Assembly: GCF_024171765.1 (NCBI RefSeq) | Contig: NZ_JAMTCI010000001.1 | Span: forward strand, 1,954,557-2,018,556 | Direction: 5' to 3' | DNA: 64,000 bases | Origin: Williamsia deligens | GTDB taxonomy: Bacteria > Actinomycetota > Actinomycetes > Mycobacteriales > Mycobacteriaceae | In this document: piece after piece, positions 34,971 to 42,468 of the stretch | How the letters are laid out: the number at the start of each line of letters is the position of its first letter | Numbering within the stretch: the first letter of the stretch is position 1 | Position numbers and translations under genes: made by a program | Notes under the pieces: generated by a model | What the model was told of the DNA's origin: nothing | The model's input: the letters and a program-made list of their open reading frames with translations, nothing else | Databases searched by the model: none

Positions 34971-36308
34971 ATGTCCAGCGCGTCGATGCCTCCGCGTTCC
35001 GGCGCGGTGATGCTCCAGGATTCGTTGCAGCGCGAGGTCCGGCGTGCGGTCGCCGCCGCCGGGATCGACCGGTGCCCGGCGTACCTGCTCGCCGAACTCG
35101 GTGAGATGGGCCTGCGAGTCGCCGTCGTCGATGCCGCGTCCGGGGCGAGCATCGCCGAGCGCGGTGACGGACGGCTGGCCCCGCACATGCTCGACCTCAC
35201 CCTGGCCGATCACCTCGTGCGCATCGGCCGGGTCACCCGGCCGGAGTCGACGGGATGGGCGGCGGAGCTGATCGACCTCATGCCGGCGGTGCGCGAGCGC
35301 CTGGCCGTCGCCGACGGCGCCTTCGCGATGGGGCCCGAGCACGTCTCGATGTTCCGGATGTCGCGTGCCGACTGTGTGACCGCCCTGGAGACCGAGTTGA
35401 CCGGTGCCCGCGACGTCATCGCGCGCACCCTCGCCGAGTCCACCGTGGACATCGGGGCGGTGGTGTTCATGCCCGACCACGAGCTGTGGCCGGGTCTGGC
35501 GGAGTCGGTCGGTGCGCACGTCGAGGTCCCCGTGGTCATCCTGGGTGACATCGACGACATGCCCGACGCCGATCCCACGGACCGCGGTCGGCACACCGTC
35601 GACGCCCCCGAGGAACACGCCGGGACCGCCGAGGACCAGGTGGGCACGGCGGTCACGGAGCCGTTCACAGCCGTACGACCGGACGAGAAGCCGACGGATG
35701 CGGTACAACTTGCGGGTGCAGCCACCCGGGCACCGGACCCCGTCGCGCCCGTCGCGACCTGGGGCGACGACCCACGCGCAGACGATGCCCGGGTCGCCGT
35801 CACCGGTGATCACGACGTCGTCCCGTCCGATCCCGCACCCGGGCACCCTGTGAACGGCGCGGGACCGCGGTACTACATGCCGCCCACCGGCGACGTCCGT
35901 GTGTCGGGTGCGCGGTCCTATCGGCGCCTGGCGATCGGTGCCGTGGCGCTCGGTGGAGCCGTCGTCGTGGGCGGCGCGATCCTCGCGGTGCCCTGGGTCG
36001 GTGGCACCGATGCTGCGTCGGCACCCGCCGTCGCGGGCTTCGCCACCGCGCCGTCGTCGTCCGCCGCCGCGCCCCCCGCGGACTCGACCGCGCCGTCGAC
36101 ACCGACCCGGACGCCGATCGACCTCGGCGCGGCCCGCCTCCCCGCGACCCAGTACACCGCCCCGCCGACTGCGAGCGGTGGCGCCGGTGGTGGTGGTGGC
36201 TACGTCGCCCCGGGGCAGACACGGAGGGCACCTGCGCCGCGGTACATCCCGCGGAGGCGCACCATCCCCAACCCCATCCCCGGTCTCCCGCCGATCGTCC
36301 TGCCCTGA
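34971..36308 (+). CDS. hypothetical single-pass membrane protein with disordered termini
   Basis: 445-residue protein of unknown function. A globular N-terminal half (about 180 residues, ASIAERGDGRLAPHMLDLTLADHLV and DIGAVVFMPDHELWPGLAESVG) looks faintly like half of an actin/Hsp70-type fold, which is speculation. It is followed by an acidic disordered linker, one membrane helix (about residues 315-337, IGAVALGGAVVVGGAILAV) and an extracytoplasmic Ala/Pro/Ser/Thr then Gly/Arg/Pro-rich tail ending IPNPIPGLPPIVLP. ATG 34971 follows AGGGGGG; ATG 34944 and 34986 are alternatives. A terminator-like hairpin follows. Confidence 0.65.
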   Translation: MSSASMPPRSGAVMLQDSLQREVRRAVAAAGIDRCPAYLLAELGEMGLRVAVVDAASGASIAERGDGRLAPHMLDLTLADHLVRIGRVTRPESTGWAAELIDLMPAVRERLAVADGAFAMGPEHVSMFRMSRADCVTALETELTGARDVIARTLAESTVDIGAVVFMPDHELWPGLAESVGAHVEVPVVILGDIDDMPDADPTDRGRHTVDAPEEHAGTAEDQVGTAVTEPFTAVRPDEKPTDAVQLAGAATRAPDPVAPVATWGDDPRADDARVAVTGDHDVVPSDPAPGHPVNGAGPRYYMPPTGDVRVSGARSYRRLAIGAVALGGAVVVGGAILAVPWVGGTDAASAPAVAGFATAPSSSAAAPPADSTAPSTPTRTPIDLGAARLPATQYTAPPTASGGAGGGGGYVAPGQTRRAPAPRYIPRRRTIPNPIPGLPPIVLP

Positions 36309-36313
36309 CGCCC

Positions 36314-36333
36314 GTCCCGACTCCGGTCGGGAC
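36314..36333. terminator. short bidirectional terminator-like hairpin
   Basis: Perfect 8-bp stem GTCCCGAC/GTCGGGAC with a TCCG tetraloop between the convergent membrane-protein and TetR genes. No clear T-tract. Confidence 0.55.
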
Positions 36334-36339
36334 ACCCCG

Positions 36340-36915
36340 TCAATCGGGGACGCTGCCCCGCTCGATCATCGAGAGCACCGACTCGAAGACGTGCTCGCTG
36401 TCGACGGCGACCGACCCGGGCGCGGCGGCGTCGAGCTCGAGGCTCACCGCGCCGTGCACGCACGACCACACCACCATCGTGAGCTCCTGCGGGTCGTCGA
36501 GTCGCACGATTCCCGACGCCTGTCCGTACCGGATCAGCTCGGTGAGGGCGCCGAGCGCGGCGATCCCCGCCTCCCCGACGTCACACTGCCCGGAGAACAT
36601 GAGGCGGTACAGCGTCGGGTTGGACAGCGCAAACGCGCGGTAGTTGCGACCGGCAGTCCGGAGGCGAGTGACCGGGTCGCTGTCGGCCGAGGCGACGGTG
36701 GCCTGACGGAGTCGCTCGAAACCGTCCTCCACCAGCACGGCCATCAACCCGTCCTTGCCGTCGAGGTGGTTGTAGACACCCATCGGCGCGACGCCCGCCT
36801 CGGCCGCGACGGCACGCACCGTGAGTCCCCTGACCCCCTGCGCCGCCAACACCCGGTGGGCGGCGGCGATGAGCGCGTCTCTGACCTCGGCGGCAGGGGT
36901 CCTCTTCGTCACCAC
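36340..36915 (-). CDS. TetR-family repressor of adjacent MFS gene
   Basis: About 191-residue regulator. The N-terminal helix-turn-helix LTVRAVAAEAGVAPMGVYNHLDGKDGLMAVLVEDG is a canonical TetR domain; the C-terminal half (YRLMFSG, ELIRYGQASGIVR) is a TetR ligand domain of the kind found beside efflux pumps. Start GTG 36915 is preferred because TACGGT (36923-36928) lies 7 bp upstream; GTG 36924, three codons longer, would overlap that hexamer but cannot be excluded. Divergent from the MFS gene with a shared operator, so probably its repressor. Confidence 0.85.
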   Translation of the reverse strand: MVTKRTPAAEVRDALIAAAHRVLAAQGVRGLTVRAVAAEAGVAPMGVYNHLDGKDGLMAVLVEDGFERLRQATVASADSDPVTRLRTAGRNYRAFALSNPTLYRLMFSGQCDVGEAGIAALGALTELIRYGQASGIVRLDDPQELTMVVWSCVHGAVSLELDAAAPGSVAVDSEHVFESVLSMIERGSVPD

Positions 36916-36948
36916 GGTTGACACCGTACTGGAACGGTGTTCTTCTTT

Positions 36949-36967
36949 TGTAGAACAGTGACCTACA
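36949..36967. promoter_or_regulatory. TetR operator candidate
   Basis: Inverted repeat TGTAG-9 nt-CTACA, with overlapping GTTCT-8 nt-AGAAC at 36939-36956. It lies between the divergent repressor and MFS genes; the MFS -10 (TATACA, 36983-36988) is 16 bp downstream. Confidence 0.55.
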
Positions 36968-37005
36968 ACGATGGCACGGCGTTATACAGACCCCGAGGAG
37001 TCCCC

Positions 37006-38607
37006 ATGACCGCACCACGACGCTGGGCCGCACTGGTCAGCCTGTGCCTGGCGACACTGCTGGTGATGATCGACAACACGATCGTCAACGTGGCGCTGCC
37101 GAGCATGAGCCGGGACCTGTCGGCCACCATGTCCGACCTGCAGTGGATCGTCGACGCGTACACGCTCGCCTTCGCCGGCCTGCTGATCACAGGCGGCCAC
37201 CTCGGCGACCGCTTCGGACGCCGACGCATGCTGCTCGTCGGCATCGCGGGGTTCGCGGCGATGTCGATCCCGGCCGCGCTGGCGACGTCGACCGCCACGC
37301 TGATCGTCGCCCGGGTCGGGCTCGGTGTCTTCGCCGCGCTGGTCTTCCCGGCGACGCTGGCCCTGCTGACGTCGGTGTTCACCGTCGCCCGCGAGCGCGC
37401 CGCGGCGTTCGGCATCTGGGCTGCCACGGCCGGGGTGGCCGTGGCCATCGGGCCGGTGCTCGGCGGGTGGCTCATCGAGCACGGTTCGTGGGCGTCGGTC
37501 TTCTGGATCAACCTGCCCTTCGCGGCGGTCGTCGCCGTCGCGGTCGTTCTCCTGGTGCCCGCCGCACGCCCGGCACCCGTCGGCCGCGCCGACGTCCTCG
37601 GTCTCGCACTCAGCGTCGCCGCGATGGGGCTGCTCATCTACTCGGTGATCGAGGGACCGCGTCACGGGTGGACCGACTGGCGCACTCTCGGCGGGTTCGT
37701 TCTTGCCGCAGCGCTTCTCGCGGTGTTCGTCCGACGTCAGCTGCGCTCGGAGCATCCGGTGCTCGACGTCCGGGTCTTCCGTGACCGGCGCTTCGCGGCC
37801 GCGTCGGGCCTCATCGCCCTGGCCTTCTTCTGCCTCTTCGGGTTCATCTTCCTGATCACCCAGTACTTCCAGGCCGTGAAGGGATACGGCACGCTGTCCG
37901 CCGGTCTGCACACCCTGCCGTTCGCGGTGGTGATGGCCGTCGTCTCCCCGGTGGCGATGCAGGCGGTCCGGCGAGTGGGTGTCGCCGCGGTGTCCGCCAC
38001 CGGCGCCCTGCTCATGGCGGGCGGGTTCGCGTTGGTGCAGTTCGCCGGCGCCGACGCGTCCTACTGGGGCCTCATCGTGTGGTCGATGAGCGCCATGGCG
38101 GCGGGTCTCGCGCTCATCTCCGGTCCGTGTACCCACGTCGTCATGACGAGCCTCCCCGAAGACAGGGCGGGCGCCGGGGCCGCGGTCAACGACACCACCC
38201 GGGAGTTCGGTGGCGCACTGGGTGTGGCGGTACTCGGTTCGGTGCTGAGTTCGGTCTACGCGTCCGGCGCCACGAACTCCGCTGTGCTGCAGCAACTCCC
38301 GGAACAGGCCCGCGACATCGCGCGCACGTCGGTCGTCGCCGGGGTGGAGGTCGCCCAGCAGGCGCCCGCGCAGTTCGCCGGGCCTGTGCTCGACGCCGTG
38401 CGGGATGCGTTCGTCACCGGGCTGCACCAGTCGGTGTGGGTCGCTGTCGCGGTGGCTGCACTCGCCGCCCCTGCTGCCTACCTCGGGTTGCGCGGCGCGG
38501 CAGCCGATCAGACGTCGACGGTGATCGCGTCGCCGCCGGCGCGCGAGACGCAGGAGAGCATCCAGCCCGCCTCGCGCTCGGCCGTGGTCAGCAGCGTGTC
38601 CCGGTGA
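37006..38607 (+). CDS. DHA2-family MFS drug exporter (EmrB/QacA type)
   Basis: 533-residue transporter with fourteen predicted helices. The first helix contains LATLLVMIDNTIVNVALPSM (motif D1 of 14-helix drug antiporters), and the 2-3 loop has GGHLGDRFGRRRML. Motif C-like GVAVAIGPVLGGWL lies in helix 5. It likely exports toxic or lipophilic compounds by proton antiport. ATG 37006 has GAGGAG 5 nt upstream. The 3' end overlaps the convergent ferredoxin reductase gene by 100 bp, so its final 33 residues are read from DNA that also encodes the Fe-S domain end on the other strand. Confidence 0.9.
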   Translation: MTAPRRWAALVSLCLATLLVMIDNTIVNVALPSMSRDLSATMSDLQWIVDAYTLAFAGLLITGGHLGDRFGRRRMLLVGIAGFAAMSIPAALATSTATLIVARVGLGVFAALVFPATLALLTSVFTVARERAAAFGIWAATAGVAVAIGPVLGGWLIEHGSWASVFWINLPFAAVVAVAVVLLVPAARPAPVGRADVLGLALSVAAMGLLIYSVIEGPRHGWTDWRTLGGFVLAAALLAVFVRRQLRSEHPVLDVRVFRDRRFAAASGLIALAFFCLFGFIFLITQYFQAVKGYGTLSAGLHTLPFAVVMAVVSPVAMQAVRRVGVAAVSATGALLMAGGFALVQFAGADASYWGLIVWSMSAMAAGLALISGPCTHVVMTSLPEDRAGAGAAVNDTTREFGGALGVAVLGSVLSSVYASGATNSAVLQQLPEQARDIARTSVVAGVEVAQQAPAQFAGPVLDAVRDAFVTGLHQSVWVAVAVAALAAPAAYLGLRGAAADQTSTVIASPPARETQESIQPASRSAVVSSVSR

Positions 38608-39707
38608 TCGACGGTGCCGTCGAGGACACGGGTGCGGCAGGTGCCGCAGAAGCCCTGCCGGCACGAGTACGGCACCGACGGCTTCTCCCGACGCAGGGCC
38701 GCCAAAGTGGTCTCGTCGGCGCCGACGGGGACCGTCACGCCGGTGGAGGCCAGCGTCACGGTGAACGGGTGGCCGTCGACCACCGGAGGCGGCGAGAACC
38801 GCTCGTGGTGCAGCTCCACGTCGCGGACGTCGCGCAGGTGCGCCACGAGCGCGTCGAGCATGGGGATGGGACCGCAGCTGTACACCGCGGTCTCCGGGGA
38901 GACGTCCGGGCCGAGAAGCTCCTCGGCCGTGGGGATCCCGCCGTCGTCGTCGGTGCGGACGGTGACCCGGTCACCGTGGGTGAGCACCTCGTCGATGAAC
39001 GGCAGCGAGTCGCGACTGCGTCCGGTGTAGATCATCGACCAGTCGAGATCGAGGCGGTCGGCCAGCTGGATCATCGGCAGGATCGGGGTGATCCCGATGC
39101 CACCGGCGATGAACCGCAACCGCTCGGCGCGTGACCCGAGTCCGGGCAGCGCGAGCGGGAAGGCGTTGCGGGGGCCCTTGATCGACACGACGTCACCGAC
39201 GGCGAGCGCGTCGTGTACCTCCACCGAGCCGCCACCGCCGTCGGGGATGCGCCGCACCGCGATCCGGTAGTACGTCCGGTCCGTCGGATCACCGCAGAGC
39301 GAGTACTCGCGCATCCGACCCGACGGCAGCATCAGGTCGAGGTGGGCACCCGCGTACCACGGCGGGAGATGTCCACCGTCGAGCGCTTCGAAGCGCAGCG
39401 CGACGACGTTCTCGTCCTCGGCCACCACCGTGCGGTCGGCCAGGCGCACCTGCGTGACACCGGTGTTCACCGCGTGATCGTCGGCGACGTGCAGTCGACG
39501 TACCAGCCGCGGGTAGACATGCGAGAACATCGCCCCGACCAGCCGCATCGCGGGATCCTGGCGGAACCGCCCGTAGAGATGTGCGGGGGTCGACTCGAGG
39601 TCGATCGACTCCAGGTCGGTCCGCGCCCGGTCGGATCGGGTCTGCTCCGATCGGGTCTGCTCCGATCGGGTCTGGGCGGACGGCGCCCCGGGGCCGGTGG
39701 TGCTCAC
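38508..39707 (-). CDS. ferredoxin reductase with C-terminal 2Fe-2S domain
   Basis: 399-residue electron-transfer protein of the phthalate-dioxygenase-reductase/VanB-like type. The FNR part has the flavin site MREYSLCGDP and the NAD(P)H site IAGGIGITPILPMI; the C-terminal plant-type ferredoxin carries Cys ligands in YSCRQGFCGTC plus a distal LSCVSR. It should pass electrons from NAD(P)H to an oxygenase, plausibly the neighbouring PF10118 protein or the diiron protein of the nearby operon. The first 30 residues contain a threefold (TRSEQ) repeat from a 15-bp DNA repeat. GTG 39707 overlaps the upstream stop (GTGA). Confidence 0.88.
   Translation of the reverse strand: MSTTGPGAPSAQTRSEQTRSEQTRSDRARTDLESIDLESTPAHLYGRFRQDPAMRLVGAMFSHVYPRLVRRLHVADDHAVNTGVTQVRLADRTVVAEDENVVALRFEALDGGHLPPWYAGAHLDLMLPSGRMREYSLCGDPTDRTYYRIAVRRIPDGGGGSVEVHDALAVGDVVSIKGPRNAFPLALPGLGSRAERLRFIAGGIGITPILPMIQLADRLDLDWSMIYTGRSRDSLPFIDEVLTHGDRVTVRTDDDGGIPTAEELLGPDVSPETAVYSCGPIPMLDALVAHLRDVRDVELHHERFSPPPVVDGHPFTVTLASTGVTVPVGADETTLAALRREKPSVPYSCRQGFCGTCRTRVLDGTVDHRDTLLTTAEREAGWMLSCVSRAGGDAITVDV
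39634..39678. repeat. 15-bp tandem repeat inside ferredoxin reductase gene, 3 copies
   Basis: Three near-identical 15-bp units of the pattern CGATCGGGTCTGCTC, encoding a Thr-Arg-Ser-Glu-Gln repeat near the N-terminus of the reductase. The length is a multiple of three, so the frame is kept. Confidence 0.85.
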
Positions 39708-40624
39708 CGACTGGCCGCGCGGGTGCTCGGCGACGACGCCAGGTAGGCGACGGCCTGTGCGGTGGAACCGATCTCCTCCGGCCGGAACGACGGTCGGAAG
39801 TAGGAGAACGTCGCGAGGATGATCGACCGCAGCGTCGGCAGCACGCCCGCCTTGGCCCCGCGGCGGTACTCGGTCCACATCGACAGGTACGAGTAGGAGC
39901 GGTACGGGTCGCTCTTGGCGATGAAACGGCTCCCGCGGTGCAACAGCATCAGCAGACCGAACAGGGCCACGGCCATGGCCCTCGCGCGGCGGATGTACCC
40001 GTCGCCGAAGTAGGTGGCCACGTCGTGGGCCACCGATCGGTGCTCGACCTCCTCGGCCCCGTGCCACGTGAACAGGTCGGTCATCGCGGGATCGGCGCCG
40101 TGCTCACGCCAGGTGTTGTTCAGGGCGAAGTCGCCGAGGATGGCCGTGTAGTGCTCGATGGCGGCGATGAGCCACAGGCGCTCGACGAGGTCCTTGCGCC
40201 GCGCGTCGGGGTCCCAGTCCTCCTTCGGCGCGAGGGCCTTGCGGAACAACCACCGCATCTGACGCTCGAACGGCCGGGGGTCGACGCCCTCGCGGTCGAG
40301 GAAGTCCCACAGCGCCTTGTCGTGTGCCTCGGCGTGCATCGCCTCCTGGCCGATGAACCCGCGCATGGTGGCGGCGAGCTCCTCGTCGGCGACGAGCGGC
40401 AGCGCCTCGTTGTAGGTGGTGACGAACCACCGCTCGCCCTCGGGCAGCAGCAGGTTCAGCACGCTGATGACGTTCGACGCCATCGGGTGACCCGGGATCC
40501 AGTGCAGCGGCGTCTCTTCCAGGTCGAACGCCACGTTGCGCGCATGCAGGTGGACGGGACCGGGATCGGCGATCAGGGTCGGGTCGATCGACGCGGAGGT
40601 CGAGGTGGTGGGCAGCAGGGACAT
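39704..40624 (-). CDS. PF10118-type metal-dependent hydrolase/diiron-like protein
   Basis: 306-residue protein of the metal-dependent hydrolase family (PF10118), widespread in mycolic-acid bacteria. HARNVAFDLEETPLHWIPG opens the domain, and carboxylate/histidine pairs GQEAMHAEAHD, AAIEHYTA and GAEEVEHRSVAHD suggest a ferritin-like diiron site rather than a classical hydrolase. No reaction is established. Located between the EphD-like fusion and the ferredoxin reductase, with 4-bp overlap to the latter, it may be the oxygenase fed by that reductase. GGAG lies 7 nt before the ATG at 40624. Confidence 0.8.
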   Translation of the reverse strand: MSLLPTTSTSASIDPTLIADPGPVHLHARNVAFDLEETPLHWIPGHPMASNVISVLNLLLPEGERWFVTTYNEALPLVADEELAATMRGFIGQEAMHAEAHDKALWDFLDREGVDPRPFERQMRWLFRKALAPKEDWDPDARRKDLVERLWLIAAIEHYTAILGDFALNNTWREHGADPAMTDLFTWHGAEEVEHRSVAHDVATYFGDGYIRRARAMAVALFGLLMLLHRGSRFIAKSDPYRSYSYLSMWTEYRRGAKAGVLPTLRSIILATFSYFRPSFRPEEIGSTAQAVAYLASSPSTRAASR

Positions 40625-40635
40625 GAGTGGACTCC

Positions 40636-42408
40636 TCACACCAGTTCGGTTCGGGCCATCCGACGCGAGAGCGCCGGGACGAAGCGGTAGACGCGGTATC
40701 CCACCGCGGCCTCGGGGGTCACCGGCACCACGGCGCGGTTCTCGAGCACGGCGGCGAGGATCTTGCGGGCCACCTTGTCGGGCGTGTACCCGCGGCGGCG
40801 GTAGGCGGCGTCCATGCGGTCCTGCCGACGTTTCTCGTCGTCGGCTCCCGCGGACCCGGCGAACGTGGTGGTGGAGACGATCTTGGTGTCGACGATGCCC
40901 GGGCAGATCGCGGACACCCCGATCCGGTGCCCGGCGAGCTCGGCGCGCAGCGACTCGCTGAGCAGCAGCACGCCCGCTTTGGTGGCCGCGTAGGCGCCGA
41001 GTCCGCGCTGCGGCGTGAACGCCGCCGCCGACGCGAGGTTGACGATGTGTCCACCGGCCCGCTGCGCCACCATCTTCCGGCCGAACACCCGCGACCCGGT
41101 GGCCACGCCGATGAGGTTGATGTCGACGAGTCGACGGATCTGCGCGTCGGTGGCGTCGAGCAGGTTGCCCGCGAGCCCCACTCCGGCGTTGTTCACGACG
41201 ATGTCGGGGACTCCGTGGTTCGCGGCGACCTCGTCGGCGAAGGCCGCGAACGCGGCATCGTCGGAGACATCGAGTGGGTAGGAATGCGCGCGTCCGCCCG
41301 CGGTGATGATCGCCTCCGCGGTGGTCCGCGCAGCGGCGGCGTCGATGTCGCTGCAGACGATCTCGCTGCCGTTGCGGGCGAACAGGATCGCGGTCTCGCG
41401 GCCGATGCCGCTCCCGGCGCCGGTGATGACGGTCAGCCTTCCCGACAGCGGTCCGCGGGGACCGCTCACGGCGGCACGCTCGATCGCCGGTGTGGCGGAG
41501 CCGGACTCGATGGTGTCGATGAACTCACCGGCCCACTGCGCGATCAGCTGCGGACGGGAGTAGGGGAGCCAGTGGCCAGTGGGCAGGTCACGGCGCCACA
41601 GGCGCGACGCATGGCGCGGCGTGCCGTCGAAGATGGGTGCGCGCAGCGCGATGTCCCGGGTGTTGACGAGCTCGAACACCGGCACGTCGGTCGAACCGGG
41701 CTGGGGGTGGAAGAGCTTCGGCCGGATGTTGGCGCGGTAGTACCGCAGCCCGGAGATCATGTCGCGGTGCAGCGTCGGCGCCACGGTCACGTCGGTGGTG
41801 GGTGTGCCCTCGACGGCGCGGAGGAACCGCCGCCAGACCGGTGCCCAGCCGAGTGCGCCGAAGAACAGCTTCGGGACGACGGGCAACTGGAACATCACGG
41901 TGTAGGCCGACGAGGCGACCTGCGACAGCGCTTGGCCGAGCGCCGCGGGGGTCGGGCGTGACAGCTTCTCGCGGGCCCATGCCCCGAGGTGGTCGAGGTT
42001 GGGACCCGAGATGGAGAAGAAGGACGCGATCCGGTCCGTCGCGCCGGGCGTGGTCACCGCCTCCCACGCCTGGACCGAGCCCCAGTCGTGGGCGACGACG
42101 TGGGCGGGTGCGCCACCACCGACGGCGTCGATGACGGCGAACAGGTCCGTCGCGAGCTCTGCCAGCGCATAGGGCGCGTCACCTGCGGGTGAGTCGGTGT
42201 CGCCGTATCCCCGCGTGTCATAGGCGACGACGTGGAACCGCTGCGCGAGCAGCGGCGCGACGTGGTCCCAGAGGCGGTGCGTGTCGGGCCATCCGTGGAC
42301 CAGCACCACGGTCGGCGCCCCCGTCACGCCGGCCTCGACCACGGCGATGCGGACGTCGCCGTTGACCACGGTGCGTCGGCGCCACTCGATCGGTGTCTGG
42401 TCGGTCAC
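40636..42408 (-). CDS. ephD: EphD-like fusion: epoxide hydrolase + short-chain dehydrogenase
   Basis: 590-residue two-domain enzyme with the size and order of mycobacterial EphD (592 residues). Residues 1-300 are an alpha/beta-hydrolase of the epoxide-hydrolase type: VLVHGWPDTHRLW supplies the oxyanion hole and VVAHDWGSVQAW the nucleophile Asp108, with a C-terminal TGHWLPYS histidine. Residues 315-590 are a classical SDR with VITGAGSGIGRETA, NNAGVG, and YAATK as Y-x3-K. In mycobacteria EphD is linked to epoxy-mycolic acid metabolism. GTG 42408 lies 7 bp after TAACGT. The PF10118 and ferredoxin-reductase genes follow as one operon. Confidence 0.85.
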   Translation of the reverse strand: MTDQTPIEWRRRTVVNGDVRIAVVEAGVTGAPTVVLVHGWPDTHRLWDHVAPLLAQRFHVVAYDTRGYGDTDSPAGDAPYALAELATDLFAVIDAVGGGAPAHVVAHDWGSVQAWEAVTTPGATDRIASFFSISGPNLDHLGAWAREKLSRPTPAALGQALSQVASSAYTVMFQLPVVPKLFFGALGWAPVWRRFLRAVEGTPTTDVTVAPTLHRDMISGLRYYRANIRPKLFHPQPGSTDVPVFELVNTRDIALRAPIFDGTPRHASRLWRRDLPTGHWLPYSRPQLIAQWAGEFIDTIESGSATPAIERAAVSGPRGPLSGRLTVITGAGSGIGRETAILFARNGSEIVCSDIDAAAARTTAEAIITAGGRAHSYPLDVSDDAAFAAFADEVAANHGVPDIVVNNAGVGLAGNLLDATDAQIRRLVDINLIGVATGSRVFGRKMVAQRAGGHIVNLASAAAFTPQRGLGAYAATKAGVLLLSESLRAELAGHRIGVSAICPGIVDTKIVSTTTFAGSAGADDEKRRQDRMDAAYRRRGYTPDKVARKILAAVLENRAVVPVTPEAAVGYRVYRFVPALSRRMARTELV

Positions 42409-42415
42409 AAACTAG

Positions 42416-42421
42416 ACGTTA
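42416..42421 (-). promoter_or_regulatory. -10 element, leaderless promoter of ephD operon
   Basis: TAACGT on the minus strand, 7 bp before the GTG at 42408; no ribosome site. Confidence 0.5.
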
Positions 42422-42468
42422 CCAACTGTCACACCTATGACGGAAGTCCTCGGGCGTGCGGGACCTCC

